Shown: positions 27,033 to 36,859, numbered from the stretch's first letter. The stretch: 64,000 bases of DNA from Thermincola carboxydiphila (GCA_016841725.1 JAENYP010000017.1:18242-82241), one strand, 5' to 3'. Numbers and translations: made by a program. The notes: a model not told the origin generated them from the sequence alone.

Positions 27033-28055
27033 ATGGCTGACGGCGCTGCTGTTCAAAGCAAGAACTGTATAAAAGACAGGGATACGATGGTATGTATGAT
27101 TTCCCGTGATATACTGCCGGTCCTGCCCAACAGGATCAGGGAGATTATTGTGGAACTGCCTGGCGATACCCTCAACCAGATTGAGGAAATCCGCCTGCGC
27201 CAGGGTAAACCCCTGATTGTTGGCCTCACCAGGGAAGATGCCTTGGTGACCCCCCTGGGACAGGTGACCACTGTCCCGGAGTTTGGCTATATGGTAACTG
27301 ACCAGGACATGAAAAGGACTGTCCAGTTGATCAGTGGTTCCTCGATATATGCCTTTGAAGAAGAACTGAAAAACGGTTTTATTACCATCAGGGGCGGTCA
27401 CCGGGTGGGGATAGCAGGCAAGGTGGTTGTGGACCGCGCTAAAGTTAAAACTGTTAAATATATTACGGGATTAAACATCCGGGTAGCCCGGGAAGTGACC
27501 GGGGCTGCAGACAGGGTCCTGCCCTACCTGATTGACCCTGTTTCCGGTGAGTTCTGCCATACACTGATTATATCACCGCCCCGGTGTGGGAAGACCACAC
27601 TGCTTAGGGATATTATCCGACAGGTGAGTACCGGGATACCCAAACTGGAGTTCGGGGGCTGCCCTGTTGGAGTAGTTGATGAGCGTTCCGAGATTGCCGG
27701 GTGTTATCATGGGATACCGCAAAAAGACGTGGGGATAAGGACAGATGTCCTTGATGGATGCCCCAAGGCAGAGGGAATGATGATGCTTATCAGGGCTATG
27801 GGCCCCCGGATTATTGCAGCTGATGAAATAGGCAGGCAGGAAGATGCTGCTGCCCTTGAAGAGGCATTGAATGCGGGGATTAAGGTATTGACTACTGCCC
27901 ATGGGGCCGGTCGGGAGGAAATTTCCCAGAGGCCGGTACTCAGGTACATCATGGAACAGGGCATTTTTGAGAAGCTGATTATCCTGGGGCGGTCAAGGGG
28001 TGTTGGCACTATAGAGGATATTATAGACTGCAGAGCCGACAAATCCCTTTTATAA
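27033..28055 (+). CDS. spoIIIAA: Stage III sporulation protein AA (secretion-type ATPase)
   Basis: A 340-aa ATPase of the SpoIIIA-SpoIIQ channel between mother cell and forespore, related to type II/IV secretion ATPases. Walker A is ISPPRCGKTTLLRD (about residue 178), Walker B includes IIAADEIG, and the N-terminal region has the family sequence EEIRLRQGKPL. ATG 27033 follows GGAAGGGGG. It is mother-cell specific and sigma-E controlled in Bacillus. First of eight collinear genes. Confidence 0.95.
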   Translation: MADGAAVQSKNCIKDRDTMVCMISRDILPVLPNRIREIIVELPGDTLNQIEEIRLRQGKPLIVGLTREDALVTPLGQVTTVPEFGYMVTDQDMKRTVQLISGSSIYAFEEELKNGFITIRGGHRVGIAGKVVVDRAKVKTVKYITGLNIRVAREVTGAADRVLPYLIDPVSGEFCHTLIISPPRCGKTTLLRDIIRQVSTGIPKLEFGGCPVGVVDERSEIAGCYHGIPQKDVGIRTDVLDGCPKAEGMMMLIRAMGPRIIAADEIGRQEDAAALEEALNAGIKVLTTAHGAGREEISQRPVLRYIMEQGIFEKLIILGRSRGVGTIEDIIDCRADKSLL

Positions 28056-28096
28056 CAACAGAATGATTCCCTAAAAACAAATTGAGGTGAGGCCTG

Positions 28097-28615
28097 ATGA
28101 TAAAAATCCTTGGCGCATGTGTAACCCTTGGCGCTTGTGCCACAATAGGATTTACGTGGGCGGGGGTATATGAGAAGCGGCCCCGGCAGCTGATATATTT
28201 GGGACAAGGGCTGCAGCTCCTGGAAACCGAGATATTGTACGGGGCCACCCCTCTTCCGGAAGCGATGGAACAGGTTGCTGCCAACTGCAGTCCCGAGATT
28301 GCCGGACTTTTCAGCTGCACGGCAGCAGAACTGCGCAAGATGGAGGGGGTAACTGCAGGTGAAGCATGGGACAGGGCGCTGGCCAAGTTTTCTGTAAAAA
28401 CGGCTTTAGCGCAGAAAGACCTGCAGATTCTGAGGAGGTTTGGGGTCTCCCTGGGGGCATCAGATCGGGAGGACCAGGCCAAACACCTCAAAGTTGCTCT
28501 CAGCCAGATAAAACTGGCGGCTGCCGAGGCTGAAGCTGCTGCAAAGAAAAACGCGACTGTTTATAAATACCTGGGTATTCTGGGTGGTTTACTGCTGGTC
28601 CTGATTCTGTATTAA
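28097..28615 (+). CDS. spoIIIAB: Stage III sporulation protein AB
   Basis: A 172-aa protein with an N-terminal membrane anchor and a C-terminal hydrophobic segment (YLGILGGLLLVLILY), related to GspF-like platform proteins. Motifs RPRQLIYLGQGLQLLETEI and TPLPEAMEQV are typical of SpoIIIAB. GAGGTGAGG precedes ATG 28097. Confidence 0.95.
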   Translation: MIKILGACVTLGACATIGFTWAGVYEKRPRQLIYLGQGLQLLETEILYGATPLPEAMEQVAANCSPEIAGLFSCTAAELRKMEGVTAGEAWDRALAKFSVKTALAQKDLQILRRFGVSLGASDREDQAKHLKVALSQIKLAAAEAEAAAKKNATVYKYLGILGGLLLVLILY

Positions 28616-28670
28616 TTGTCTTGATTCCAGATTAGGGAGAAAGCAAAAGTTTGTTAAGGGAGGTCTGTAA

Positions 28671-28868
28671 ATGGATACCGACCTGATTTTTCAATTAGCC
28701 GGAATTAGTATTGTAATAACAGTAATATATACTGTTTTAAAGCAGGCGGGAAGGGATGAATTCGCCTTTTCCACTCTTCTGCTGGGTATCGTTATTGTCC
28801 TGGCAATGATTATTCCCAAGATTGCCGGGTTGTTTGAGACAGTGCGCTCTGTTTTTCAAATTTATTAA
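28671..28868 (+). CDS. spoIIIAC: Stage III sporulation protein AC
   Basis: A 65-aa protein with two membrane helices, the usual size for SpoIIIAC. GKEE-like sequence is replaced here by GRDEFAF in the loop. It follows AAGGGAGG. Part of the channel's membrane platform with AD and AE. Confidence 0.93.
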   Translation: MDTDLIFQLAGISIVITVIYTVLKQAGRDEFAFSTLLLGIVIVLAMIIPKIAGLFETVRSVFQIY

Positions 28869-28882
28869 GAGGTGAATCTCTC

Positions 28883-29269
28883 TTGGAAATCATACAAATC
28901 GTCGGCCTGGGTATTGTGGTAACCATTCTTATAGTTATTATAAAACAACAGCGGCCGGAACTGGCCATTCAGTTAAGTATTATCACCGGAGTGGTTATCT
29001 TCTCCATGATGCTGGGAAAAATCAATTCAGTGGTGACCCTGATGAAGGATCTGGCCCAGAAGTCAAATGTCAGTGTCCTGTATATGGGGACAATCATGAA
29101 AATAATTGGGGTAGCCTATATAGCTGAATTCGGAGCCCAGATATGCAGGGATGCCGGAGAAGGGGCAGTAGCCTCCAAGATAGAGTTTGCGGCCAAGGTA
29201 ATTGTGATCGTGCTGGCGATTCCGGTTATTGTGGCTGTGTTTGATTCACTTCTGAAACTGATACCTTAA
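28883..29269 (+). CDS. spoIIIAD: Stage III sporulation protein AD
   Basis: A 128-aa protein with four hydrophobic helices. TTG 28883 is used (GAGGTGAATC ahead). The C-terminal segment EFGAQICRDAGEGAVASKIEFAAK is highly characteristic of SpoIIIAD. Third gene in a tightly packed AC-AD-AE run. Confidence 0.95.
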   Translation: MEIIQIVGLGIVVTILIVIIKQQRPELAIQLSIITGVVIFSMMLGKINSVVTLMKDLAQKSNVSVLYMGTIMKIIGVAYIAEFGAQICRDAGEGAVASKIEFAAKVIVIVLAIPVIVAVFDSLLKLIP

Positions 29270-29308
29270 GCGATTTTTACATAAAAGATTCTTAGGGAGT
29301 TGGACACA

Positions 29309-30538
29309 TTGATAAATAAATCCGCTTTCCGGGGATTTATACCACTGGTCATATTAAGCCTGTCTGTTATCCTGTGTTTTGCTATGCCGGCGGCATTAGC
29401 GGCAGAGAATGAAAACACCTCTCCCGGTGACACGACTGATGTAAGTTCGGAAGCAGAACTGAAGGAACAAATGACCGGACTGGACATGGAAACAATTGAG
29501 AAACATCTTGCTGAACTAAACCGGGATATGAACACATATATGCCAAAGCTGGACCTCAAGGAGATGTTGGCAAAGCTGGCGCATGGGGAACTGGGGGTCG
29601 GTTTGGGAGACATCTTTTCAGGACTGTTAAAATACCTATTTAAAGAAATGGTGGCAAATTCGAGACTGATGGGGCAGCTGCTGATACTTGCTGTGCTTTG
29701 TGCTATCCTGCAGAATGTACAGTCAGCCTTTGAAAAGGGAACCGTAGGGAAGCTGGCCTGGTCGGTGTGCTTTCTGGCCCTCCTGTCCCTGGCCCTGGGT
29801 TCATTTACGATAGCTATTCAGACCGGGCGGCAGGCCATAGAGGATATGGTATCATTCATGCATGCAATGCTTCCGGTCTTGATCACACTGCTTACGGCAA
29901 TGGGCAATATCACTACGGCGTCACTCTTTCACCCCCTGACCCTGATAGTGCTGAGTACTATCAGCACACTGATAAAGAACGTGATTTTCCCACTCATATT
30001 TTTTTCGGTAATACTGGGACTTGCCAATAAAATTACCACCCGGGTCGATGTCTCCAAACTGGCAGACCTGCTGAAAAACTGGAGCATGGGTTTGTTGGGA
30101 CTGTTTTTCACGGTGTTTCTCGGCTTCATGATGGTTCAGGGCATAGCTGGTTCCGTTGCCGACGGTGTTGCCATGAGGACAGCAAAATTTGGTATCGGGG
30201 TATTTGTACCGGTGGTGGGCAAGCTCTTTTCCGATGCCCTGGAAGCTGTTGTGGGGACATCACTGCTGCTGAAAAATGCCGTCGGACTGGTGGGAATTCT
30301 GGCCGTTTTTTTTATTTGTGCCTTTCCGGTGTTAAAAATATTAGCACTGATGCTTATCTATAAAATTACGGCTGCTCTGATTCAGCCGATAGGAGATACA
30401 CTGATTGCCGATTCCCTGAACATTATGGGTAACAGCCTTACAATCGTATTTGCCTCAGTGACAGCGGTAGGAATAATGTTCTTTTTTGTAATTGCCATAG
30501 TGGTAGGGGCAGGAGATTTCAGCCTCATGCTAAGGTAG
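29309..30538 (+). CDS. spoIIIAE: Stage III sporulation protein AE
   Basis: A 409-aa polytopic protein with a signal-like N-terminus and about seven to eight membrane helices, matching SpoIIIAE. TTG 29309 is favoured over TTG 29300, which lies right against the AGGGAG site. The stop codon TAG (30536-30538) coincides with the left boundary of palindromic repeat C, so the insertion occurred exactly at the gene end and did not harm the coding sequence. Confidence 0.94.
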   Translation: MINKSAFRGFIPLVILSLSVILCFAMPAALAAENENTSPGDTTDVSSEAELKEQMTGLDMETIEKHLAELNRDMNTYMPKLDLKEMLAKLAHGELGVGLGDIFSGLLKYLFKEMVANSRLMGQLLILAVLCAILQNVQSAFEKGTVGKLAWSVCFLALLSLALGSFTIAIQTGRQAIEDMVSFMHAMLPVLITLLTAMGNITTASLFHPLTLIVLSTISTLIKNVIFPLIFFSVILGLANKITTRVDVSKLADLLKNWSMGLLGLFFTVFLGFMMVQGIAGSVADGVAMRTAKFGIGVFVPVVGKLFSDALEAVVGTSLLLKNAVGLVGILAVFFICAFPVLKILALMLIYKITAALIQPIGDTLIADSLNIMGNSLTIVFASVTAVGIMFFFVIAIVVGAGDFSLMLR

Positions 30539-30703
30539 GTTCCGGGAAATGACCGCATTAATATAGTGAGGTATTGTACCTTTTCCGCACTGCCGCCTAT
30601 GAGTCTAAGCTGCCACCACCGGCTGTAAGGCAGCGTCCCCGAATTCGTTGGCTCACAGGACAGTACAACACCTCAACATATGGCACGGTCATTTCCGGAG
30701 CCA
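30538..30703. repeat. Long palindromic repeat element, copy C, inside the spoIIIA operon
   Basis: Begins GGTTCCGGGAAATGACCGC and ends, read inverted, GGCTCCGGAAATGACCGTGC. The left arm carries ATATAGTGAGGTATTGTACC, then CACTGCCGCCTATGAGTCTA, identical to the inverted right arm of copy A, and GGCAGCGTCCCCGAA. The right arm is shorter (about 50 bp), so this copy has an internal deletion of one arm. It separates spoIIIAE from spoIIIAF by about 260 bp, whereas neighbouring genes are 0-60 bp apart. Confidence 0.85.
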
Positions 30704-30795
30704 ACCTAGGCAAAAAAAATAAGTAAGATGCGATGCCAGAATACGAAAGAAAAAGTGATAGTGAAAGAACAGAAACAATCCAGGGGGAAAGTTAC

Positions 30796-31458
30796 ATGGA
30801 AACATTACGATTAATGGTAAAAAGCATTCTGGTAATTATACTGATGACAGCCTTCCTGGAAATTGTTTTACCCAGAAGTGATATCAAAAGGTATATCAAC
30901 CTGATTATAGGGATGTTCATCATAATTGCTGTTTTAAATCCGATTCTGGCGATATTTAATACCGGTTTCGATTTTGAGGTACTCAGCGCTGTCCCGGACG
31001 GGATAACCGGGGATACCGAAACCCTGATAAACCAGGGCAAAGACATGGCCCGGGCGAGGGACAACAGGGTTGCCGGTGATTATAAGGAGAAATTGGAAAA
31101 GCAGGTGAAGTCTTTGTCGGGCCTCTATCAGAATACCAATGTGGCAGATGTGCAGGTTGATATGGTGGCCGACACAGCAGCGCCTGACTTCGGAAAAATC
31201 AACAAAATAGTACTCTGGATTGATGATTCGACAGCAGTAAACAGTGAAGGAGAAGACAGCGGGAACAGCCAGGGACAGGTCAATATAGATGAAGTAGAGG
31301 TGAAAATAGAGGTGGATCAGGGCGGACAGGAGAATTCGCAAGGCCTGGAGAATTCGGAAAATTCGGGCCCTGACAGGGGACTGAGGGAAATGGTTGCTGA
31401 TTTTTATGGCCTGTCACCGGAACAAATTGAAATTAGAAATCAGGAGGTGTTACCATGA
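30796..31458 (+). CDS. spoIIIAF: Stage III sporulation protein AF
   Basis: A 220-aa protein with two N-terminal membrane helices (METLRLMVKSILVIILMTAF, then YINLIIGMFIIIAVLNPIL) and a soluble C-terminal domain with a ring-building motif fold, ending LSPEQIEIRNQEV. Start ATG 30796 follows CAGGGGGAAAG; an upstream ATG at 30733 lies against the repeat and has no site. It overlaps spoIIIAG by four bases. Confidence 0.93.
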   Translation: METLRLMVKSILVIILMTAFLEIVLPRSDIKRYINLIIGMFIIIAVLNPILAIFNTGFDFEVLSAVPDGITGDTETLINQGKDMARARDNRVAGDYKEKLEKQVKSLSGLYQNTNVADVQVDMVADTAAPDFGKINKIVLWIDDSTAVNSEGEDSGNSQGQVNIDEVEVKIEVDQGGQENSQGLENSENSGPDRGLREMVADFYGLSPEQIEIRNQEVLP

Positions 31459-32135
31459 GTAAGGTTACAGAATTTATCAGGAAATTACTGGGCAGTGGAA
31501 ATGAAGCCGGAGAAAAACGTCCTACCGCCAGGAGAGTGAATACACTGATGCTTGTGGCAGCTGCAGGGGTTCTGCTGATAGTCCTGGCAAACACCTTTGG
31601 TACCGGGACTAATGCCCCGGGTGAGCCTTCAAACGAGCTGTCAGACCCGGGGATAATGTCAGGTCAAAACGGTGATGACAGCCTGGGTGGAGACAGTAAG
31701 CAGACAGAAGGTCTTTCATCGGGGATTACCGACCTGGAAAATCTCCTGGCCCAGCGGCTGGAACAGGCATTGGTCCGGATCAGCGGTGCCGGTGAAACCA
31801 GGGTTACCGTAAACCTTGCCTCCACTACTGAAAAGGACTATGCCGTTAATACGACTACAAATAAAAAAGACACCCTGGAACGTGATCAGAAGGGGGCAAA
31901 CCGCACTATTACGGAGATAAATGAAGACGGCCAGATTGTTCTGGTACGGGAAACCCAGGGCAATCGTGAGATGCCGGTGGTCGTAAAGGAACTCAAACCT
32001 GAGGTTAAAGGGGTTATTGTGGTATCAGAAGGAGCCGAAAACCCGGAGATAAAGGCCAGTCTGATGATGGCAGTACAGGTTTACCTGGATGTCCCTTTAT
32101 ACAAGGTAGTGGTCCTACCAATGGAAAGCAGGTGA
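31455..32135 (+). CDS. spoIIIAG: Stage III sporulation protein AG
   Basis: A 226-aa bitopic protein: membrane helix near residues 30-45, a Ser/Gly/Asp linker, then a ring-building domain (QALVRISGAGETRVTVNLAS and VKGVIVVSEGAENPEIKASL). In Bacillus SpoIIIAG forms a large ring in the intermembrane channel. AGGAGG site; ATG overlaps the spoIIIAF stop. Confidence 0.94.
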   Translation: MSKVTEFIRKLLGSGNEAGEKRPTARRVNTLMLVAAAGVLLIVLANTFGTGTNAPGEPSNELSDPGIMSGQNGDDSLGGDSKQTEGLSSGITDLENLLAQRLEQALVRISGAGETRVTVNLASTTEKDYAVNTTTNKKDTLERDQKGANRTITEINEDGQIVLVRETQGNREMPVVVKELKPEVKGVIVVSEGAENPEIKASLMMAVQVYLDVPLYKVVVLPMESR

Positions 32136-32139
32136 TCAG

Positions 32140-32781
32140 ATGAGTATGTTATTTATAAAGAAAAAAGGTTTGTGGACCGGGCTGTTTATATTAGGGGTAT
32201 TCCTTATAGCAGCAGGCTTCTTCCAGATTGGCGGCATTCCATCGGGCGGTGATACCGGAACTGTGGACAGCGCAACAGAGGACAATCCAATAGAGGACAA
32301 TCCAACAGTGGACAATCCAACAGTGGACAATCCAACAGTGGATAGTGCAAAAGGGGACAGCACAACAGAGGATGCAGCAATTGTGGACACCGGAACTAAA
32401 AATAATGAAACTGGGAATGAGAGTACAGATAATGGCGCCTTTTTCGTGGAATACAGGCTGGAACGTGACCGGACCAGGAGCCAGCAGATAGATTTGCTGC
32501 GGGAGATTGTAAATAACAGTAATTCTTCAGATGATATCAGGAAAGAGGCCCAGACGAGGTTGTTGGCCATTTCACAAGCCATCGATACCGAAATGAAGCT
32601 GGAGAATCTGATTAGAGCAGAAGATTTTAAGGATGCAGTGGTTTTTGTTGAGGAAAAATCGGTTACAATAATAATACAGTCACCCGTGCTTACACAGCCT
32701 GACAGGGAGAAGCTGACTGCCATCACTGCAAGGGTTACCGGCATTAATGCCGAAAACATTGCAGTTTTTGCAAAATTATAA
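32140..32781 (+). CDS. spoIIIAH: Stage III sporulation protein AH
   Basis: A 213-aa bitopic protein whose C-terminal domain (about 95-213) matches the EscJ/FliF-like SpoIIIAH that binds SpoIIQ; VEYRLERDRTRSQQIDLLREI and DREKLTAITARVTGI are typical. The linker (residues 45-85) carries repeats of PTVDN, encoded by 15-bp units. Final gene of the spoIIIA operon. Confidence 0.94.
   Translation: MSMLFIKKKGLWTGLFILGVFLIAAGFFQIGGIPSGGDTGTVDSATEDNPIEDNPTVDNPTVDNPTVDSAKGDSTTEDAAIVDTGTKNNETGNESTDNGAFFVEYRLERDRTRSQQIDLLREIVNNSNSSDDIRKEAQTRLLAISQAIDTEMKLENLIRAEDFKDAVVFVEEKSVTIIIQSPVLTQPDREKLTAITARVTGINAENIAVFAKL
32281..32345 (+). repeat. 15-bp tandem repeats in the spoIIIAH linker
   Basis: Four adjacent units of GACAATCCAACAGTG (first copies diverged as ATAGAG) encode DNPTV. 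They sit in the flexible linker between membrane helix and ring domain, so unit number can vary in frame. Confidence 0.8.
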
Positions 32782-32898
32782 GAAATTGTACGGTTTTGTA
32801 ATATTCGTAATATTGTATACTTGTGTAAAACATATTGAAATATGGTATAGCACCGCATATAATTATAAAAAGCAGGCTTTAACATCAAAATCTATATT

Positions 32899-32932
32899 CT
32901 CAGGTTGTAAAAACACAACCTGAGTTTTATGT
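32899..32932 (+). terminator. Terminator after the spoIIIA operon
   Basis: CTCAGGTTGT pairs with ACAACCTGAG around AAAAAC, followed by TTTTATGTTG. Confidence 0.75.
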
Positions 32933-33010
32933 TGTTTATGATGGGAATTAATGTTGTTTATGAGGGGCAAGATTTGTGACAATTAGGACAAACGATGGAG
33001 GGGATTAATT

Positions 33011-34960
33011 ATGGTAAAACCCACTAAGGTGGAAATAACCGATACCACTTTAAGAGATGCACATCAAAGCCTGTGGGCTACCCGGATGAGAACTGAAGAT
33101 ATGCTGCCGATATGTGAAAAGCTGGACCAGGTGGGTTACCACTCCCTGGAGGTTTGGGGAGGGGCTACCTTTGATGTATGCCTGCGCTTTCTAAATGAAG
33201 ACCCCTGGGAACGGCTGAGGCAGTTAAAAAAAGCAGTGAAAAATACCCCTTTGCAGATGCTGCTGCGGGGCCAGTCTCTGGTGGGGTTAAAACACTATCC
33301 CGATGATACGGTCGAGGCCTTTGTTGACAAGGCGGTGCAGAACGGGATTGATATTATCCGTATTTTTGATGCCCTTAATGATATCAGAAATCTGGAAGTG
33401 CCCATTAAAATGTCGAAAAAAGCGGGAGCCCATGTACAGGCAGCCGTTGTATATACCATCAGCCCGGTACATACCCTGGACCACTATCTGGAAACTGCGC
33501 AGAAGCTTGCCGAGTTGGGTGCAGATTCTCTCTGTATCAAAGATATGGCCGGACTGCTGTCACCACATGTGGCCTATGACCTGGTAAAAACAATTAAGAA
33601 GCGCCTGAATCTGCCTTTACAGCTGCACAGTCACTACATTGGCGGTTTGGCAGTTGGGGCCTACCTGAAAGCAGCAGATGCAGGTGTTGATATTGTCGAT
33701 ACTGCCGCACTGCCGCTGGCCTTCGGAGCATCCCAGCCGCCGGTGGAAACAGTTGTCAGGATTCTGCAGGAATCTCCCCATGATACCAGGCTGGATATCC
33801 ATACCCTGTTTGAGGTATCCAAGTACTTTGAGGAGCTCAGGAAGAAGTATGGATTTGAACGTGGAGTTACCAGACTTACTGATATGAGGGTATTTGAACA
33901 CCAGGTGCCCGGAGGCATGATTTCCAACCTGGTATCTCAGCTTGAGGAACAAAAGGCCCTGCACCGGATTCATGAAGTGCTTGCAGAAATACCTCTGGTC
34001 AGGGAAGATATGGGTTTCCCGCCGCTGGTTACCCCGACCAGTCAGATAGTCGGTACCCAGGCAGTACTTAATGTGCTGACAGGTAAGCGTTACAAGCTGG
34101 TGCCCGGTGAAGTGCGCGCCTATGTTCAGGGACAGTACGGAAAACCGCCTGCTCCCATAAAGGAGGAAATTATCCAACAAATCCTCGGAGACAGTGATGT
34201 AAAACTGATTAAAGGCCGGCCGGCTGACTTGCTTGTGCCGATAATGGATAAAATGAAAAAGGAAATACAGGATCTGGCAGAGTCTGAAGAAGATATACTG
34301 TCATACGCGATGTATCCCCCGGTTGCCAGGAAGTTTTTTGAGTGGCGCCTGAACAGGGGACTGGATACCGAAGATGCGGCCATTGAGCCTCCCGCTATAG
34401 AAAAGCCAAAAGATGAAGAGGCCGGTCTTCCGGAAAGCAGTATACAGGGTAAACCAGACTCAGATGGTATAGTGACTAAGGAGGGAAAATCCATGAACTT
34501 ATCAGAAATCAAAGAACTTATAAAAATGCTGGATGAAACAGATATCTGTGAACTCCAGTTGGAAAGCGCCGGTGTTAAGATTGCCATCAGAAAATCCGGG
34601 GCTGCGCCGGGAACAGGCTTTACAGCCTCTCCTGAAACCGCCGGCAATAATGTCAGAGCTGCAGCAGTTGAAGCTGCTGCCGAAGCGCCTGCAGAAGAAA
34701 AGGCAGCCAATAGAGAACATTTGATTCCAGTTGTGGCGCCAATGGTAGGGACCTTTTACCGCTCCCCGGCTCCTGAGGCCGCTCCTTTTGTAGAGGTAGG
34801 CCAGATGGTGACTGAAGGTCAGACGGTATGTATCATTGAGGCAATGAAGCTGATGAATGAAATTGAGGCTGAGATTTCAGGCCGTATTGTTGAGATTCTC
34901 GTGGATAATAACCATCCCGTTGAGTACGGACAGACACTGTTCCTTATAGAAAAGGTTTAA
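33011..34960 (+). CDS. Pyruvate/oxaloacetate carboxyltransferase fused to a biotin carboxyl carrier protein
   Basis: A 649-aa protein in two parts. Residues 1 to about 465 are the carboxyltransferase (5S/PycB/OadA) domain, with the family N-terminus [21 protein letters not shown] and metal/pyruvate-site residues (QLHSHYIGG). After a linker, residues 495-649 are a complete AccB-like [22 protein letters not shown], and the biotinyl domain with EAMKLMNE. It would carboxylate pyruvate with AccC (35034) or decarboxylate oxaloacetate. Most PycB proteins end in a short biotinyl tail, not a whole AccB. The fusion region contains an internal ribosome site and ATG. Confidence 0.92.
   Translation: MVKPTKVEITDTTLRDAHQSLWATRMRTEDMLPICEKLDQVGYHSLEVWGGATFDVCLRFLNEDPWERLRQLKKAVKNTPLQMLLRGQSLVGLKHYPDDTVEAFVDKAVQNGIDIIRIFDALNDIRNLEVPIKMSKKAGAHVQAAVVYTISPVHTLDHYLETAQKLAELGADSLCIKDMAGLLSPHVAYDLVKTIKKRLNLPLQLHSHYIGGLAVGAYLKAADAGVDIVDTAALPLAFGASQPPVETVVRILQESPHDTRLDIHTLFEVSKYFEELRKKYGFERGVTRLTDMRVFEHQVPGGMISNLVSQLEEQKALHRIHEVLAEIPLVREDMGFPPLVTPTSQIVGTQAVLNVLTGKRYKLVPGEVRAYVQGQYGKPPAPIKEEIIQQILGDSDVKLIKGRPADLLVPIMDKMKKEIQDLAESEEDILSYAMYPPVARKFFEWRLNRGLDTEDAAIEPPAIEKPKDEEAGLPESSIQGKPDSDGIVTKEGKSMNLSEIKELIKMLDETDICELQLESAGVKIAIRKSGAAPGTGFTASPETAGNNVRAAAVEAAAEAPAEEKAANREHLIPVVAPMVGTFYRSPAPEAAPFVEVGQMVTEGQTVCIIEAMKLMNEIEAEISGRIVEILVDNNHPVEYGQTLFLIEKV
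34493..34960 (+). CDS. accB: Internal in-frame start for free biotin carboxyl carrier protein (AccB)
   Basis: Inside the carboxyltransferase fusion, AAGGAGGG (34478-34485) sits seven bases before ATG 34493, in the same frame. From there the sequence is a textbook 155-aa AccB, beginning [13 protein letters not shown] and ending with the EAMKLMNE biotin site. So the same DNA may yield a fused carboxyltransferase-BCCP and a free BCCP for acetyl-CoA carboxylase. Translation from this site is inferred, not shown. Confidence 0.6.
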   Translation: MNLSEIKELIKMLDETDICELQLESAGVKIAIRKSGAAPGTGFTASPETAGNNVRAAAVEAAAEAPAEEKAANREHLIPVVAPMVGTFYRSPAPEAAPFVEVGQMVTEGQTVCIIEAMKLMNEIEAEISGRIVEILVDNNHPVEYGQTLFLIEKV

Positions 34961-35033
34961 GGGGCAGGATATTTCAGTTCAGCAATGTTCCCAAAAACGT
35001 ATTTGATAACGTACCCGATAACGGAGGTGTAAG

Positions 35034-36377
35034 ATGTTTAATAAGATACTTATAGCAAACAGAGGGGAAATAGCTCTGCGAATTATCAGGGCCTGCAAGG
35101 AAATGGACATCGCTACCGTGGCTGTTTATTCCGAAGCTGACCGGGATTCGCTCCATGTAAGGTTTGCCGATGAGGCATATTGCATAGGTCCTGCCCAGTC
35201 AGTTTCCAGCTATTTGAATAAGGCCAACATTATAAGCGCTGCCCAGGTTTCCGGGGCGGATGCGATACACCCGGGCTATGGTTTCCTGGCAGAGAATGCA
35301 GATTTTGCCGAGATTTGTGAACAAAGCGGTATCAGGTTTATCGGACCAGGCCCGGAGGCGCTGGAGAATATGGGGGCCAAGGCAGTGGCCAGGGAAACCA
35401 TGATTAAAGCAGGAATTCCTGTTGTGCCTGGTACTGAAGGCATTATCTCAGACATGGATGAGGCGGTTAAAATTACCAAGAAAATAGGCTATCCGGTCAT
35501 GATAAAGGCATCTGCAGGCGGTGGCGGCAAAGGAATGCGGGTCGCCCAGTCCAAAAATGACCTTGTCCAGGCAATTCAGACAGCCCAGTCGGAGGCCCAA
35601 GCCGCATTCGGCAATGCTGAGGTATATATTGAGAAATATGTTGAAGAGCCCAGGCATATAGAGTTCCAGATTCTTGCCGACAATTACGGCAATACCGTCT
35701 ACCTCGGAGAACGGGACTGCTCTATCCAGAGACGCAACCAGAAACTGCTGGAAGAAGCGCCTTCCTCGGCCATAACGCCTGAACTCCGGGAGGAGATGGG
35801 GGGACTTGCTGTCCGGGCTGCCAAGGCTGTTAATTATTCCAATGCCGGTACGGTGGAGTTTCTCCTCGATAAACACAATAAATTTTATTTTATTGAAATG
35901 AATACCCGGATACAGGTTGAACACCCGGTAACTGAACTGGTAACGGGAATAGACCTGATAAAGGAACAGATAAGGATTGCGGCCGGTGAAAAGCTGGGGT
36001 ATACTCAGGAAGATATCCGGATTAATGGATGGGCCATTGAATGTCGCATCAATGCCGAAGACCCCCACAGAAATTTCATGCCTTCACCGGGGCAGATTAC
36101 AGAATACCTGGCACCCGGGGGTACGGGGGTCAGAATCGACAGCGCCGCTTATACCGGATACCATATTCCGCCTTATTATGACTCCATGATTGCCAAACTG
36201 ATTGTTTGGGGCAAGGATAGGGATGAGGCTATCGCCAGGATGAAAAGAGCCCTGGAGGAATATGTCATTGAAGGGGTGAAGACTACGATACCCTTCCAAC
36301 TTCGTATCCTTGAGAATGCATTTTTCCAGCGCGGTGAATTTTATACAAACTTTATCCAGAGACGGCTCGAGGATTAG
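35034..36377 (+). CDS. accC: Biotin carboxylase (AccC/PycA)
   Basis: A 447-aa ATP-grasp enzyme carboxylating biotin on BCCP. Signatures: [20 protein letters not shown], the glycine-rich [10 protein letters not shown] (about 163-172), [14 protein letters not shown], and [14 protein letters not shown]. It lies 73 bases after the carboxyltransferase-BCCP gene; GGAGGTG precedes ATG 35034. The pair could serve as a pyruvate carboxylase or in fatty-acid synthesis. Confidence 0.96.
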   Translation: MFNKILIANRGEIALRIIRACKEMDIATVAVYSEADRDSLHVRFADEAYCIGPAQSVSSYLNKANIISAAQVSGADAIHPGYGFLAENADFAEICEQSGIRFIGPGPEALENMGAKAVARETMIKAGIPVVPGTEGIISDMDEAVKITKKIGYPVMIKASAGGGGKGMRVAQSKNDLVQAIQTAQSEAQAAFGNAEVYIEKYVEEPRHIEFQILADNYGNTVYLGERDCSIQRRNQKLLEEAPSSAITPELREEMGGLAVRAAKAVNYSNAGTVEFLLDKHNKFYFIEMNTRIQVEHPVTELVTGIDLIKEQIRIAAGEKLGYTQEDIRINGWAIECRINAEDPHRNFMPSPGQITEYLAPGGTGVRIDSAAYTGYHIPPYYDSMIAKLIVWGKDRDEAIARMKRALEEYVIEGVKTTIPFQLRILENAFFQRGEFYTNFIQRRLED

Positions 36378-36382
36378 AGAAT

Positions 36383-36410
36383 TTGCAAATAACTGTGTAT
36401 CTGGTATAAT
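36383..36410 (+). promoter_or_regulatory. Sigma-A-type promoter for asp23
   Basis: TTGCAA (36383-36388), 16-base spacer, TATAAT (36405-36410), followed by GGAGG before asp23. Confidence 0.6.
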
Positions 36411-36452
36411 ATTCATATAATAGCAGTTACCACGGACAAAGGAGGTAACCTG

Positions 36453-36854
36453 ATGGAAAAAAAGGATTTTGTAGAACGCCATGACACTGAGCTTGGGAGT
36501 ATCCGTATAGCTGATGAGGTTGTGGCCATTATCGCCGGACTGGCAGCTACCGAAGTTAATGGAGTTGCCGGAATGAGCGGTGGCCTGGCAGGCGGAATCG
36601 CCGAAATTCTTGGCCGGAAAAACCTGTCAAAAGGTGTTAAGGTGGAGGTTGGCGAAAAAGAAGCCGCAGTGGATATGTTTATCATCGTCGAATATGGAAT
36701 CAGGATTCCCGATGTAGCTATTCAGATTCAGGAAAGTGTTAAGAGAGCAATTGAGAGTATGACAGGTCTCAATGTTGTTGAAGTAAATGTTCATATTCAG
36801 GGAGTGGTATTTACGACCCCTGACTCCAAAGAAGAAGACCATAGGGTAAAGTAA
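36453..36854 (+). CDS. Asp23/Gls24 family envelope stress protein
   Basis: A 133-aa Asp23 protein. Core sequences IRIADEVVAIIAGLAATEVNGVAGMSGG and VEVNVHIQGVVF are diagnostic. Asp23 proteins coat the inner face of the membrane through AmaP, encoded next. AAAGGAGG precedes ATG 36453. A terminator-like hairpin lies between it and amaP, so amaP may be expressed at a lower level. Confidence 0.93.
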   Translation: MEKKDFVERHDTELGSIRIADEVVAIIAGLAATEVNGVAGMSGGLAGGIAEILGRKNLSKGVKVEVGEKEAAVDMFIIVEYGIRIPDVAIQIQESVKRAIESMTGLNVVEVNVHIQGVVFTTPDSKEEDHRVK

Positions 36855-36859
36855 AACAG

